Shown one piece after another: positions 50,763-58,287 of a stretch of DNA of 64,000 nucleotides. The stretch is taken from the NCBI RefSeq assembly GCF_900016645.1, contig NZ_CDGJ01000110.1; one strand, 5' to 3'. The notes under the pieces were generated by a model. It made no database searches. It worked only from the letters and a program-made list of their open reading frames with translations, and was not told the DNA's origin. The DNA is from Acididesulfobacillus acetoxydans. GTDB lineage: Bacteria; Bacillota; Desulfitobacteriia; Desulfitobacteriales; Desulfitobacteriaceae. Position 1 is the stretch's first letter. The number at the start of each line of letters is the position of its first letter. Made by a program: the position numbers and the translations under genes.

Positions 50763-51092
50763 TTAAGCGTGGCGATCGAGCATCTTGACCAAATCCCCTT
50801 TGGAACGGAAGCCGATGATTTTGTCCACCATTTTTCCGCCCTTAAACACACCCAAGGTTGGGATGCTCATGACCCCATATTGGCTGGCCACCGAGCCGTT
50901 AGCGTCGACATCCAGTTTTCCCACGACGACCCGACCCGCGTATTCGTTGGACAGTTCTTCCACTATCGGAGCCACCATACGACAGGGTGCACACCAAGCC
51001 GCCCAGAAATCGACCAGTACCGGTTTCTCCGATTTTAACACATCCGTGTCCCAGTTACCCGCCGTCAAAGTTTTAATGTTTAGCCCCGCCAT
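50763..51092 (-). CDS. trxA: Thioredoxin
   Basis: A 109-residue thioredoxin with the WCAPC active site near residue 33, cis-Pro MSIPTLGVF and FRSKGDLVKML at the end. WCAPC (Ala for Gly) is a common variant. It is a cytosolic disulfide reductase. The ATG follows AGGAGGAATG. It lies 32 bases after csoR and shares its copper-regulated promoter, which is unusual for a housekeeping thioredoxin. Confidence 0.95.
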   Translation of the reverse strand: MAGLNIKTLTAGNWDTDVLKSEKPVLVDFWAAWCAPCRMVAPIVEELSNEYAGRVVVGKLDVDANGSVASQYGVMSIPTLGVFKGGKMVDKIIGFRSKGDLVKMLDRHA

Positions 51093-51124
51093 GACACATT
51101 CCTCCTCATACTGCCTGTTTTAAC

Positions 51125-51403
51125 CTACTTGACAAATTTCGTGAGCACCCCAATCAGTTCCTCGATGGCGCCTTCCTTATCATTGTTTTCGACCGCCTGG
51201 AGCAAACAGCCTCGCGAATGATGTTCAAACACGATCGTCCCTACTTTATTGATCGCCGCCCGTACCGCCGCGACCTGCACCAGGACATCAACGCAGTACT
51301 TGTCATTTTCTACCATGCGCTGCAGCCCTTTGACCTGTCCTTCAATTTTACGCAAGCGTCGAATAAGGTCTTCTTTAGCTTCTGAATAAGGAGCTGGAAC
51401 CAT
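51125..51403 (-). CDS. csoR: CsoR-family copper-sensing repressor
   Basis: A 92-residue, all-helical DUF156 protein with the Cu(I) ligand set Cys37 (YCVDVL), His62 and Cys66 (HHSRGC, H-x3-C), the CsoR pattern. RRLRKIEGQVKGLQRM is the conserved first helix. Copper binding releases DNA. A CsoR-type operator lies 19 bases upstream in its own promoter, so it is autoregulated. It is first in an operon with trxA. Confidence 0.93.
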   Translation of the reverse strand: MVPAPYSEAKEDLIRRLRKIEGQVKGLQRMVENDKYCVDVLVQVAAVRAAINKVGTIVFEHHSRGCLLQAVENNDKEGAIEELIGVLTKFVK

Positions 51404-51421
51404 CGTTTAGCCCTCCTCGTA

Positions 51422-51436
51422 TACCCTGCGGGGGTA
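51422..51436. promoter_or_regulatory. CsoR operator
   Basis: TACCCTGCGGGGGTA: TACCC and GGGTA arms with a GC-rich centre, flanked by A/T (ATACCC...GGGTAAT), match the CsoR box. It lies between the -10 box and the csoR ribosome site. Confidence 0.8.
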
Positions 51437-51447
51437 ATCACACATCC

Positions 51448-51477
51448 ATTATACAAAGATCAAACGCTTCCTGTCAA
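51448..51477 (-). promoter_or_regulatory. Sigma-A promoter of csoR-trxA
   Basis: Minus strand TTGACA, 18 bases, TATAAT, both boxes perfect. The operator lies just downstream of the expected start. The remaining bases to 51738 hold no gene or RNA element I can support. Confidence 0.88.
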
Positions 51478-51738
51478 AGGGATTCTGCCCAAAACGGCTC
51501 AAGAAACAGTCACGAAATGCCCGTTCACAAAGCAAAGCAAAAATACTGCCCGACAGACGGCCTGGCTCACAAGGCGCATTTTCAAAAACTCGACCGGCGC
51601 TGTAATCGCGACGCCGTAATCACTCACCTGAGCAGCCGGCAAACCCGGAAATCGGCCTGGACTCCTCCTAAGCGAAACGGCTTCCAAGCCCGCAGCCGTC
51701 CGGACACGCTTCCCGCCCCACGGTAACCCAACGATTCT

Positions 51739-53523
51739 TTAACCGATTTTAGCCCGGACAATGTCCGTCTTCAGGTGCAATTCATTGAGCTGTTTGGCTG
51801 AGACAGCGGACGGGGCCTGAGACATAAGATCGGCCGCACTCTGGGTTTTGGGAAAAGCGATCACATCCCGGATATTATCTTTTCCCGTCAGGAGCATTAT
51901 TAAGCGGTCCAAACCGAAAGCGATCCCTCCATGGGGCGGAGTGCCGTATTCGAAGGCTTCCAAGAGGTAGCCGAACTTGCTCTCGGCGTCTTCCCGGGAG
52001 AGACCCAGAAGCTGAAACATCCGCTCCTGCACCTCGCGGCGGTGAATCCGGATACTCCCGCCTCCCAACTCCACGCCGTTCAGGACCAAGTCGTAGGCTT
52101 TCGCGCGCACGCTCTGAGGAGCCGTCGCGAGCAAGGGCAAATCCTCTTCCATCGGTGAGGTGAAGGGATGGTGAATCGCCACATAGCGTTTTTCGCTCTC
52201 ATCATACTCCAATAAAGGAAACTCTGTCACCCAGAGAAAGTTCAATACCCCCGCCGGAATAAGATTTAAACGCCGGCCCAATTCCAAACGCAGGTGTCCC
52301 AAGGCGTCGAAGACCACCTGCTCTTTGTCCGCCACAAAGAATAGGATGTCCCCCGTTTTGCCGCCCATGCGCTTGAGCAGGGCCTGAAGCTGCTCTTGCG
52401 TAAAAAATTTGGCGATCGGCGACTTTACCCCTTCTTGCGTAAGGACGATATAGGCTAACCCTTTAGCGCCGAACGTGCGAACAAACTCGACCAGACCGTC
52501 AATTTCGCGCCTGGGAAGTCCCGCCGCCCCTTTGGCACAGAGCCCTTTCACCCGGCCGCCTTTGGCCACGGCATTGGCGAATACTTTAAACTCCGTTTCA
52601 GCCACGAGGTCTCCCACTTCAATCAGTTCCAAGCCAAAGCGGATGTCCGGTTTGTCGGAGCCAAAGCGTTCCATTCCTTCACGGTAAGTGAGCCTGGGAA
52701 AGGGAGTCTTGATTTGTCTGTCCGTCGTGCCGGCAAAGATCAGGGCTATCAGTTCCTCCATTAAGGGTAAGATATCCTCCGGCTCCACGAAAGACATTTC
52801 CACATCGAGTTGGGTAAATTCCGGCTGACGGTCCGCCCGCAGATCCTCATCCCGGAAACAGCGTACGATCTGGAAATACTTTTCCAGACCCGAGACCATC
52901 AATAACTGCTTAAAAATTTGCGGGGACTGCGGCAAGGCATAAAATTCCCCCGGATGTACCCGGCTGGGAACCAGATAATCCCGGGCCCCCTCCGGGCTGG
53001 ATTTGATCAGCATAGGAGTTTCGATTTCCAAGAAACCATGAGCGTCGAAAAAGTTGCGCATAATCTGAGTGACACGGTGCCGGATCATGAGAATCTCCTG
53101 CATTTCGGGGCGGCGCAGGTCGAGATAACGGTATTTCAGGCGCAGTGTCTCATCCACATCCAGGTCGTCCTCAATATAAAAAGGAGGGGTTTTGGCCCGG
53201 TTTAGAATATCAAGGCTTTCCGCCACCACTTCCACTTCTCCGGTAGCCAAGCTGCCGTTCTCCGAGCCTTCCGGACGGAGTCTCACCCGTCCCCGAATGG
53301 AAACGACATATTCCGAACGCAGGCGTTCGGCCCGGGCAAAACCCTCCCCCGGCATGTCCGGGTTAAAAACCGCTTGCACCAAGCCGGAACGGTCGCGCAC
53401 ATCGGCAAAGATCACCCCTCCGTGATCGCGACGCCTTTGGATCCAGCCTAAGAGCCTCACTGTTTCTCCCGCATGCTCTGCCCGCAAGCGGCCTCCTTCG
53501 GTTCTTTCTCCTAAAAGTGTCAT
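51739..53523 (-). CDS. aspS: Aspartyl-tRNA synthetase
   Basis: A 594-residue class II synthetase of bacterial type: OB-fold anticodon domain (1-105), motif 2 with FRDEDLRADRQPEFTQLD, the GAD insertion (about 280-420) and motif 3 GGIAFGLDRL. It starts one base after the hisS stop with AGGAGGAG upstream, so both are in the T-box-controlled operon. Confidence 0.96.
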   Translation of the reverse strand: MTLLGERTEGGRLRAEHAGETVRLLGWIQRRRDHGGVIFADVRDRSGLVQAVFNPDMPGEGFARAERLRSEYVVSIRGRVRLRPEGSENGSLATGEVEVVAESLDILNRAKTPPFYIEDDLDVDETLRLKYRYLDLRRPEMQEILMIRHRVTQIMRNFFDAHGFLEIETPMLIKSSPEGARDYLVPSRVHPGEFYALPQSPQIFKQLLMVSGLEKYFQIVRCFRDEDLRADRQPEFTQLDVEMSFVEPEDILPLMEELIALIFAGTTDRQIKTPFPRLTYREGMERFGSDKPDIRFGLELIEVGDLVAETEFKVFANAVAKGGRVKGLCAKGAAGLPRREIDGLVEFVRTFGAKGLAYIVLTQEGVKSPIAKFFTQEQLQALLKRMGGKTGDILFFVADKEQVVFDALGHLRLELGRRLNLIPAGVLNFLWVTEFPLLEYDESEKRYVAIHHPFTSPMEEDLPLLATAPQSVRAKAYDLVLNGVELGGGSIRIHRREVQERMFQLLGLSREDAESKFGYLLEAFEYGTPPHGGIAFGLDRLIMLLTGKDNIRDVIAFPKTQSAADLMSQAPSAVSAKQLNELHLKTDIVRAKIG

Positions 53524-53524
53524 C

Positions 53525-54802
53525 CTACTTCTCCTCCTCCTCCTTGTACTTAGCGCTCACCGTTGTGAGAATGTCCGGCCACGCGATTTCGGCCTGTTCC
53601 CCGAGGGTCAAATCCCGTAAAATCGCGACCTGCCGCTTGAGTTCCTCGTCCCCCAAAATCAGTGCCAACCTGGCGCCTTGGCGATCTGCTTGCTTGAGCT
53701 GAGCCTTCAGGCCCCGCCCCAGCAGATCCATCCCGGACGGCACCCCCGCTTGCCTCAGAGAACTCAAGAGGGAGAAACCCTGCCGTTGTGCCTCTTTGCC
53801 TAAGGCCACCACTACCGCGAATGGCCCGTGCTCACGATCCTGCAGGTTCTGCTGCAGTTCAAGTGCTGCCAGCACCCTTTCCAGCCCCATCGCAAAGCCA
53901 ATGGCCGGTGTCGGCGGCCCGCCGATTTCCTCGACCAGGCCGTCATAGCGACCTCCGCCGCAGATCGCGCTCTGAGCGCCGATTTCTTCCACCATAATTT
54001 CAAAAGCCGTCCTGCGGTAATAATCCAGTCCCCGCACCAAGCGGGGGTCCGGCCGGTAAGTGACGCCGGCCGCCGTTAGAAATTCCTGAACCTCCCCAAA
54101 GTGCTCCCGGCAATCCTCGCAGAGCGTATCCGCCGTAGTGGGAGCGCCGCGGCTGACCTCTTGGCAGACAGGGTTCTTGCAGTCGAGGATGCGCAGCGGA
54201 TTACGTTCATATCTCTCTTGGCAGTCACGGCAAAGTTCACCCCGCCGGGGGGCCAAGAAATCCCGCAGCCGCCGGCGGTGCTCCGCCCGGCAAGTGGGGC
54301 AGCCGACAGAATTAATGTGAACTTCCAGATCCCTCAGACCCAGCCGCCGGTAGAGGTCCCAGACCAAGGAGATGACCTCGGCATCGACTACCGGTTTGTC
54401 CGCCCCCAACACTTCCACCCCGAACTGGTGAAACTGGCGGTAACGCCCGGACTGCGGCTTTTCGTAACGAAACATGGGCCCGACATAATAGAGTTTCACC
54501 GGTTGGGCCTGAGCATACAGTTTATCTTCCACATAAGCCCGGCAGACGGAGGCCGTACCTTCCGGACGCAGCGTGAGAGAACGGTCCGCTTTGTCCGGGA
54601 AGGTATACATTTCTTTGTTCACGATGTCTGTCGTTTCACCGACACCGCGTTGAAAAAGTTCCGTGGCTTCAAATATGGGAGTCCTGATTTCCTCATATCC
54701 GTATTCCCGGCACACAGAGCGAATGATCTCCTCCAGGTGATGCCATTTTCCGATCGGCCCGGGCAAAAGATCTTGCGTTCCTTTCGGGCGTTGAATCGTC
54801 AA
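53525..54802 (-). CDS. hisS: Histidyl-tRNA synthetase
   Basis: A 425-residue class II synthetase: start QRPKGTQDLLP, motif 2 FRYEKPQSGRYRQFHQFGVE, the histidine motifs LVRGLDYYRRTAFE and GGRYDGLVEEIGG, and a C-terminal anticodon domain. The TTG start follows AAGGAGGGG. It is the first gene after the T-box leader. Confidence 0.96.
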   Translation of the reverse strand: MTIQRPKGTQDLLPGPIGKWHHLEEIIRSVCREYGYEEIRTPIFEATELFQRGVGETTDIVNKEMYTFPDKADRSLTLRPEGTASVCRAYVEDKLYAQAQPVKLYYVGPMFRYEKPQSGRYRQFHQFGVEVLGADKPVVDAEVISLVWDLYRRLGLRDLEVHINSVGCPTCRAEHRRRLRDFLAPRRGELCRDCQERYERNPLRILDCKNPVCQEVSRGAPTTADTLCEDCREHFGEVQEFLTAAGVTYRPDPRLVRGLDYYRRTAFEIMVEEIGAQSAICGGGRYDGLVEEIGGPPTPAIGFAMGLERVLAALELQQNLQDREHGPFAVVVALGKEAQRQGFSLLSSLRQAGVPSGMDLLGRGLKAQLKQADRQGARLALILGDEELKRQVAILRDLTLGEQAEIAWPDILTTVSAKYKEEEEK

Positions 54803-54828
54803 AGAAACCCCTCCTTATATTCCAGAAT

Positions 54829-55087
54829 AAAAAAATCCCGGTCTCTTGCTGTCAGGCAAGGGACGGGATTCCCGCGGTGCCACCCTTCTTGACGGATTTA
54901 CACAAAACCCGCCCACTTTACGGTTTTTAACGTCAACCACCCGGAGCAACACCCCTTACCCCCGCTGTCCTGCGGAACATCTCCCGGTCCGGTTCCAGTC
55001 TGGCCGGCCCTCCCTGGAGAGAGATATCGTGTTCCGCCTTTTCAGGGGCTTAAACCGGAGTATGGCTCTTGCTTTTTCGACATTTTC
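54829..55087 (-). ncRNA. T-box leader of hisS-aspS (histidine specifier)
   Basis: The conserved T-box AAGGGTGGCACCGCGGG lies at 54871-54887 on the minus strand and is followed by a terminator (AATCCCGTCCCTTGC with GCAAGAGACCGGGATT, then T residues) at 54829-54870. About 57 bases into the RNA, a CAC triplet in AACACGATA is a good specifier for histidine. Uncharged tRNA-His should favour the antiterminator. Confidence 0.92.
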
Positions 55088-55093
55088 TATAAC

Positions 55094-55122
55094 ATCATAA
55101 CAACGGAGCCGCGCTTTGTCAA
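55094..55122 (-). promoter_or_regulatory. Sigma-A promoter of the T-box operon
   Basis: Minus strand TTGACA, 17 bases, TATGAT, near consensus. It lies about 290 bases before the hisS start. Confidence 0.85.
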
Positions 55123-55163
55123 CCGAGCAGAACTCCGCGCCGGCAATACCTAATACCGCCTGC

Positions 55164-57104
55164 TCAACCCTTCTCCTCCTCCCTACGGAAGATCTTGGCC
55201 AACTCACGGGCCCGCTTCTCCTGCAACTGAGGCCAGGCCTTCATGTACACCTGCCAGTTGGAAGGGTGCTGAAGATTGATCAGACTGTAATCGGAAGGAT
55301 TGACTGCTTTGGTCGAAGCGCCCGCTCCCAGGCCGATAATGCTCTGCCTTTCCTCCATGATAGCAATATTATAGCGAGATTCCGTACCCGGCCGAGCGTA
55401 GCCGATGTTCTCGGAATTCCCCGCCGTGCGCTTCTGCCGGTATAGGTAGTACGGCCTCAAGCCCCAGGAACAGGTACTCTCTCGTGCTAAGGCCTGCATC
55501 CGCAGCACGGGGGAATTTTCCGGATGTTCATATCCGTGCTCGGTTTCTCTGGCCCCGCGCTTCAGCGCCAAGGCATGGACCGTGAGATTATCAGGCCGAA
55601 GTTCCGCCAATTGTCTGAGGGTTGAACCTACCTCCTCCACCCCTTCACCGGGCAAACCGAGGATAATATCCATATTGATGACCCAGGGGGCAATTTCCCG
55701 GGCCAGGCGGTAAGCTTCCGCCACACTGCGCACATCGTGCGCCCGGCCTATGCGCCGTAAAGTTTTGTCTTGCATGCTTTGCGGGTTAATGCTCAAACGG
55801 GTGGCGCCCAATTCCGCCAAGAGTTCCAGCTTCTCCGAGGAAAGGGTATCCGGCCGGCCCGCTTCGAAACTAAACTCAAGATCTTTCCTTAAGGGAAGAT
55901 GAGCACGGCAGGTCGCCAGAAGTCCTGTTATCTGCTTCTCCGTCAAAATGCCGGGGGTCCCGCCGCCGAAATACAGTGCCTCTCCCTCTAAACCCAGGGC
56001 CCGCATCAGCTGCCCGGCTGCCTCGATCTCAGCAGTCAAAACCCCTAAATACTCCTCCACCCAAATTCCCTCCCGGTCGGCGGCATACCCGGGAAAGGAA
56101 CAATAGCTGCAGCGACTGGGGCAAAAAGGAATCCCCAAGTAAATTCCGACTCGTTCCGGGTGAAGCTTGAACCGGTCCAGATAAGGAGCCTGCACGGCGG
56201 CAATTCTTTGTAAAAGTTCTGTCTTGTCAGGCCGTACCGCATAGAGTGTGCCTAAAACCCTCATTTGTCCGTCTTTCCCCACGCCTTGCTCGCGCAGGCG
56301 GTGCACAAGCTTCGTAGGGCGGATGCCGGTCAGAATACCCCAAGGCAATTCCTTCCCCGTCACAGTTGATAACAACCGAAGCAAGACGAGTTTGAGTGCC
56401 ATGCTCACAAGTGTTTCCCGACCCCCGCGCGGCTGACGCAGCATTTCCCGGAGTTCTGCCGGGGAAAGCTCCGCCCAGGCGGGTGCCGGGGGTACCGAGA
56501 GTGCCGGGGGTGCCGAGGGGGCCGAGAGTGCAGAGAGTGCATAGGGTGCAGAGGGTGCAGAGTCCGCGGATTCCGCACCCGAGCCGGAAATCAGGGCGCT
56601 ATGAGGCCGCCAAACAGCCCATACCCCCTCCACGTTGTCAGTGGCAACTCCCTCGGACCACGGTTTCCTGTCGAACCACGGTTTTCCGCCGGACCACGGT
56701 GTCAGGCCCAGCCCCGTTTCACCCAGCCTGCGCTCGGAACTTTCCTCCCCGGCGCTGTCTGATCCCCGTTCGAGCCGCTCCGGCGGTCTTTTCCCAAGGT
56801 CCCGTCCGACGCCTCCATCCTCTGCGTACGCCGACCCCTTGTCGAACGGCGCACCGGCCGCCGGCCTTTTCTCGGGACCCCGCCCAGCGCTCCCATCCTC
56901 AGCCTGCGCCAACGCACCGCTTAGAAGCGCACTGACCTCCGTCCCCAGTCCGGCCTCGATCACAAACCCGTCCCCCAACGGCCGGCCATCCGCTCGGGCT
57001 GCCACCCCGACCCGAATGGCCGCCCGGGGAAAAAATGAGAGGACAAGACCCCGCGCCGCCTCCAGAGCTTTCAGGGGAAAAGTCGCGCTCACGAGCGAAA
57101 TCAT
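55164..57104 (-). CDS. hemZ: HemZ-family radical SAM protein with expanded linker
   Basis: A 646-residue HemZ-like protein. The C-terminal two thirds hold the radical SAM domain with CPSRCSYCSFPGY (Cys-x3-Cys-x2-Cys) near residue 328, ALYFGGGTPGIL and SINPQSMQDKTL, as in HemN/HemZ. Between the N-terminal domain and the core (about residues 55-215) is a low-complexity linker with repeated EDG-GRG-KRP, KPW and SAPSAP units; usual HemZ is near 490 residues. HemZ is called a coproporphyrinogen dehydrogenase, but this genome makes haem via siroheme, so the true substrate is open. The ATG at 57104 has AAAGGGTGA upstream. Confidence 0.85.
   Translation of the reverse strand: MISLVSATFPLKALEAARGLVLSFFPRAAIRVGVAARADGRPLGDGFVIEAGLGTEVSALLSGALAQAEDGSAGRGPEKRPAAGAPFDKGSAYAEDGGVGRDLGKRPPERLERGSDSAGEESSERRLGETGLGLTPWSGGKPWFDRKPWSEGVATDNVEGVWAVWRPHSALISGSGAESADSAPSAPYALSALSAPSAPPALSVPPAPAWAELSPAELREMLRQPRGGRETLVSMALKLVLLRLLSTVTGKELPWGILTGIRPTKLVHRLREQGVGKDGQMRVLGTLYAVRPDKTELLQRIAAVQAPYLDRFKLHPERVGIYLGIPFCPSRCSYCSFPGYAADREGIWVEEYLGVLTAEIEAAGQLMRALGLEGEALYFGGGTPGILTEKQITGLLATCRAHLPLRKDLEFSFEAGRPDTLSSEKLELLAELGATRLSINPQSMQDKTLRRIGRAHDVRSVAEAYRLAREIAPWVINMDIILGLPGEGVEEVGSTLRQLAELRPDNLTVHALALKRGARETEHGYEHPENSPVLRMQALARESTCSWGLRPYYLYRQKRTAGNSENIGYARPGTESRYNIAIMEERQSIIGLGAGASTKAVNPSDYSLINLQHPSNWQVYMKAWPQLQEKRARELAKIFRREEEKG
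56484..56572 (-). repeat. 9-nt tandem repeats inside hemZ
   Basis: Units such as GGTGCAGAG, AGTGCAGAG, GGTGCCGAG and AGTGCCGGG repeat about nine times in frame and encode the Ser-Ala-Pro linker. A neighbouring 18-base unit CCACGGTTTTCC repeats three times near 56655-56700. Confidence 0.85.
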
Positions 57105-57136
57105 CGGCTCACCCTTTGGCCCAGCATCCCTCTCCC

Positions 57137-57751
57137 TCACAGGAAAGGATTCTCCGACCGTTCCCGGCCTATCGTTGTCGACTCGCCGTGCCCGGGATAG
57201 ACGGGTGTCTCATCAGGCAAGACCAGGAGTTTTTCTTCCACCCCGCGCAAGAGTTCTTCCAACGAACCTCCCGGGAAATCCGTCCTGCCGATGGAACCCG
57301 CAAATAGGGTATCCCCGCTCAACAGGCCGTCCGGGGTCAGGAAGCAGACACTGCCCGGTGAATGCCCCGGGGTAGTCAGGACCTGTAAGGACTTCTCTCC
57401 CAGTGTTATGACCTGCCCGTCACTCAAGAAACCGTCGGCCGCCCGGAAGACCAGGCGAGGACCGAAATAGGCCGACATGTTCTTTCTCGCGTCCGTAAGC
57501 ATATCCGCGTCCGCCACATGAATATATACCTTGGCCGGCAAAAGCTCGCGCAGTTCATCTACGGCTCCGATATGATCAAGATGCCCGTGCGTCAGCAAAA
57601 TGCTCTCTACTTTAATGTCCTTCTCCAGTACCCAGCGGTAAATGCGTTTAGCCTCGCCGCCGGGATCCACCAACACGCCGCGTTTTGTCACATCAGAGGC
57701 GTACAAGTAACAGTTGGCAGCCATGCTGCCCATCGCCCGTCCTTCCAACAT
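57137..57751 (-). CDS. MBL-fold hydrolase (glyoxalase II-like, YqgX type)
   Basis: A 204-residue metallo-beta-lactamase-fold protein with THGHLDHIGAV (HxHxDH), TPGHSPGSVCFL, a GDTLFAGSIGRTDFPGG segment and a final PGHGESTTIGRE. This is the small glyoxalase II-like group found next to hemZ in Firmicutes. It likely hydrolyses a thioester or a related small molecule with two metal ions; the substrate is not known. The ATG has GGGAGG upstream. Confidence 0.9.
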   Translation of the reverse strand: MLEGRAMGSMAANCYLYASDVTKRGVLVDPGGEAKRIYRWVLEKDIKVESILLTHGHLDHIGAVDELRELLPAKVYIHVADADMLTDARKNMSAYFGPRLVFRAADGFLSDGQVITLGEKSLQVLTTPGHSPGSVCFLTPDGLLSGDTLFAGSIGRTDFPGGSLEELLRGVEEKLLVLPDETPVYPGHGESTTIGRERSENPFL

Positions 57752-57837
57752 TCCGTCTAACCTCCCTTTGTCCCGACTCCCAAAGCATCCGGGCGCCGCC
57801 GCTGCTTAGGGAAAAACACTGCGCTCAAGCACGGCCC

Positions 57838-58287
57838 CTAGAAGTTTTTCTCGCTGTCCAGGAGCAACGTGACCGGGCCGTCGTTCACTAAGCCGACTTC
57901 CATCTCCGCTTGAAAGACCCCGGTGGCTACGGAAATTCCCTTTCCTTTCACCGCCGCGACCACATCCTCAAACATTTTCTTCGCCCGTTCCGGAGCCGCC
58001 GCCCGGGAAAAACTGGGACGCTTCCCTTTGCGGCAGTCTCCGAAAAGCGTGAATTGGGACACGAGCAAAACCTCTCCGCCACTATTTTCGACCGACCGGT
58101 TCATTTTTCCCTCTTCGTCGGCAAAAATGCGTAAACTGACTATCTTCTCCACCATCCAGGCCAAATCTTTTTCCCCGTCATTTTCACCCACTGCCAAGAG
58201 GACGAGGAGCCCCGGCCCGATCGCCCCGACCTCAGCCCCGGCCACTTTCACCCAGGCTTTTTTAACTCTTTGCACAACAGAACGCAT
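57838..58287 (-). CDS. dtd: D-aminoacyl-tRNA deacylase
   Basis: A 149-residue DTD with both active-site motifs, SQFTL and NDGPVT, and the start MRSVVQRVKKAWVKV. It removes D-amino acids and glycine from mischarged tRNA. The start overlaps the relA stop by one base (TGATG). Confidence 0.96.
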   Translation of the reverse strand: MRSVVQRVKKAWVKVAGAEVGAIGPGLLVLLAVGENDGEKDLAWMVEKIVSLRIFADEEGKMNRSVENSGGEVLLVSQFTLFGDCRKGKRPSFSRAAAPERAKKMFEDVVAAVKGKGISVATGVFQAEMEVGLVNDGPVTLLLDSEKNF

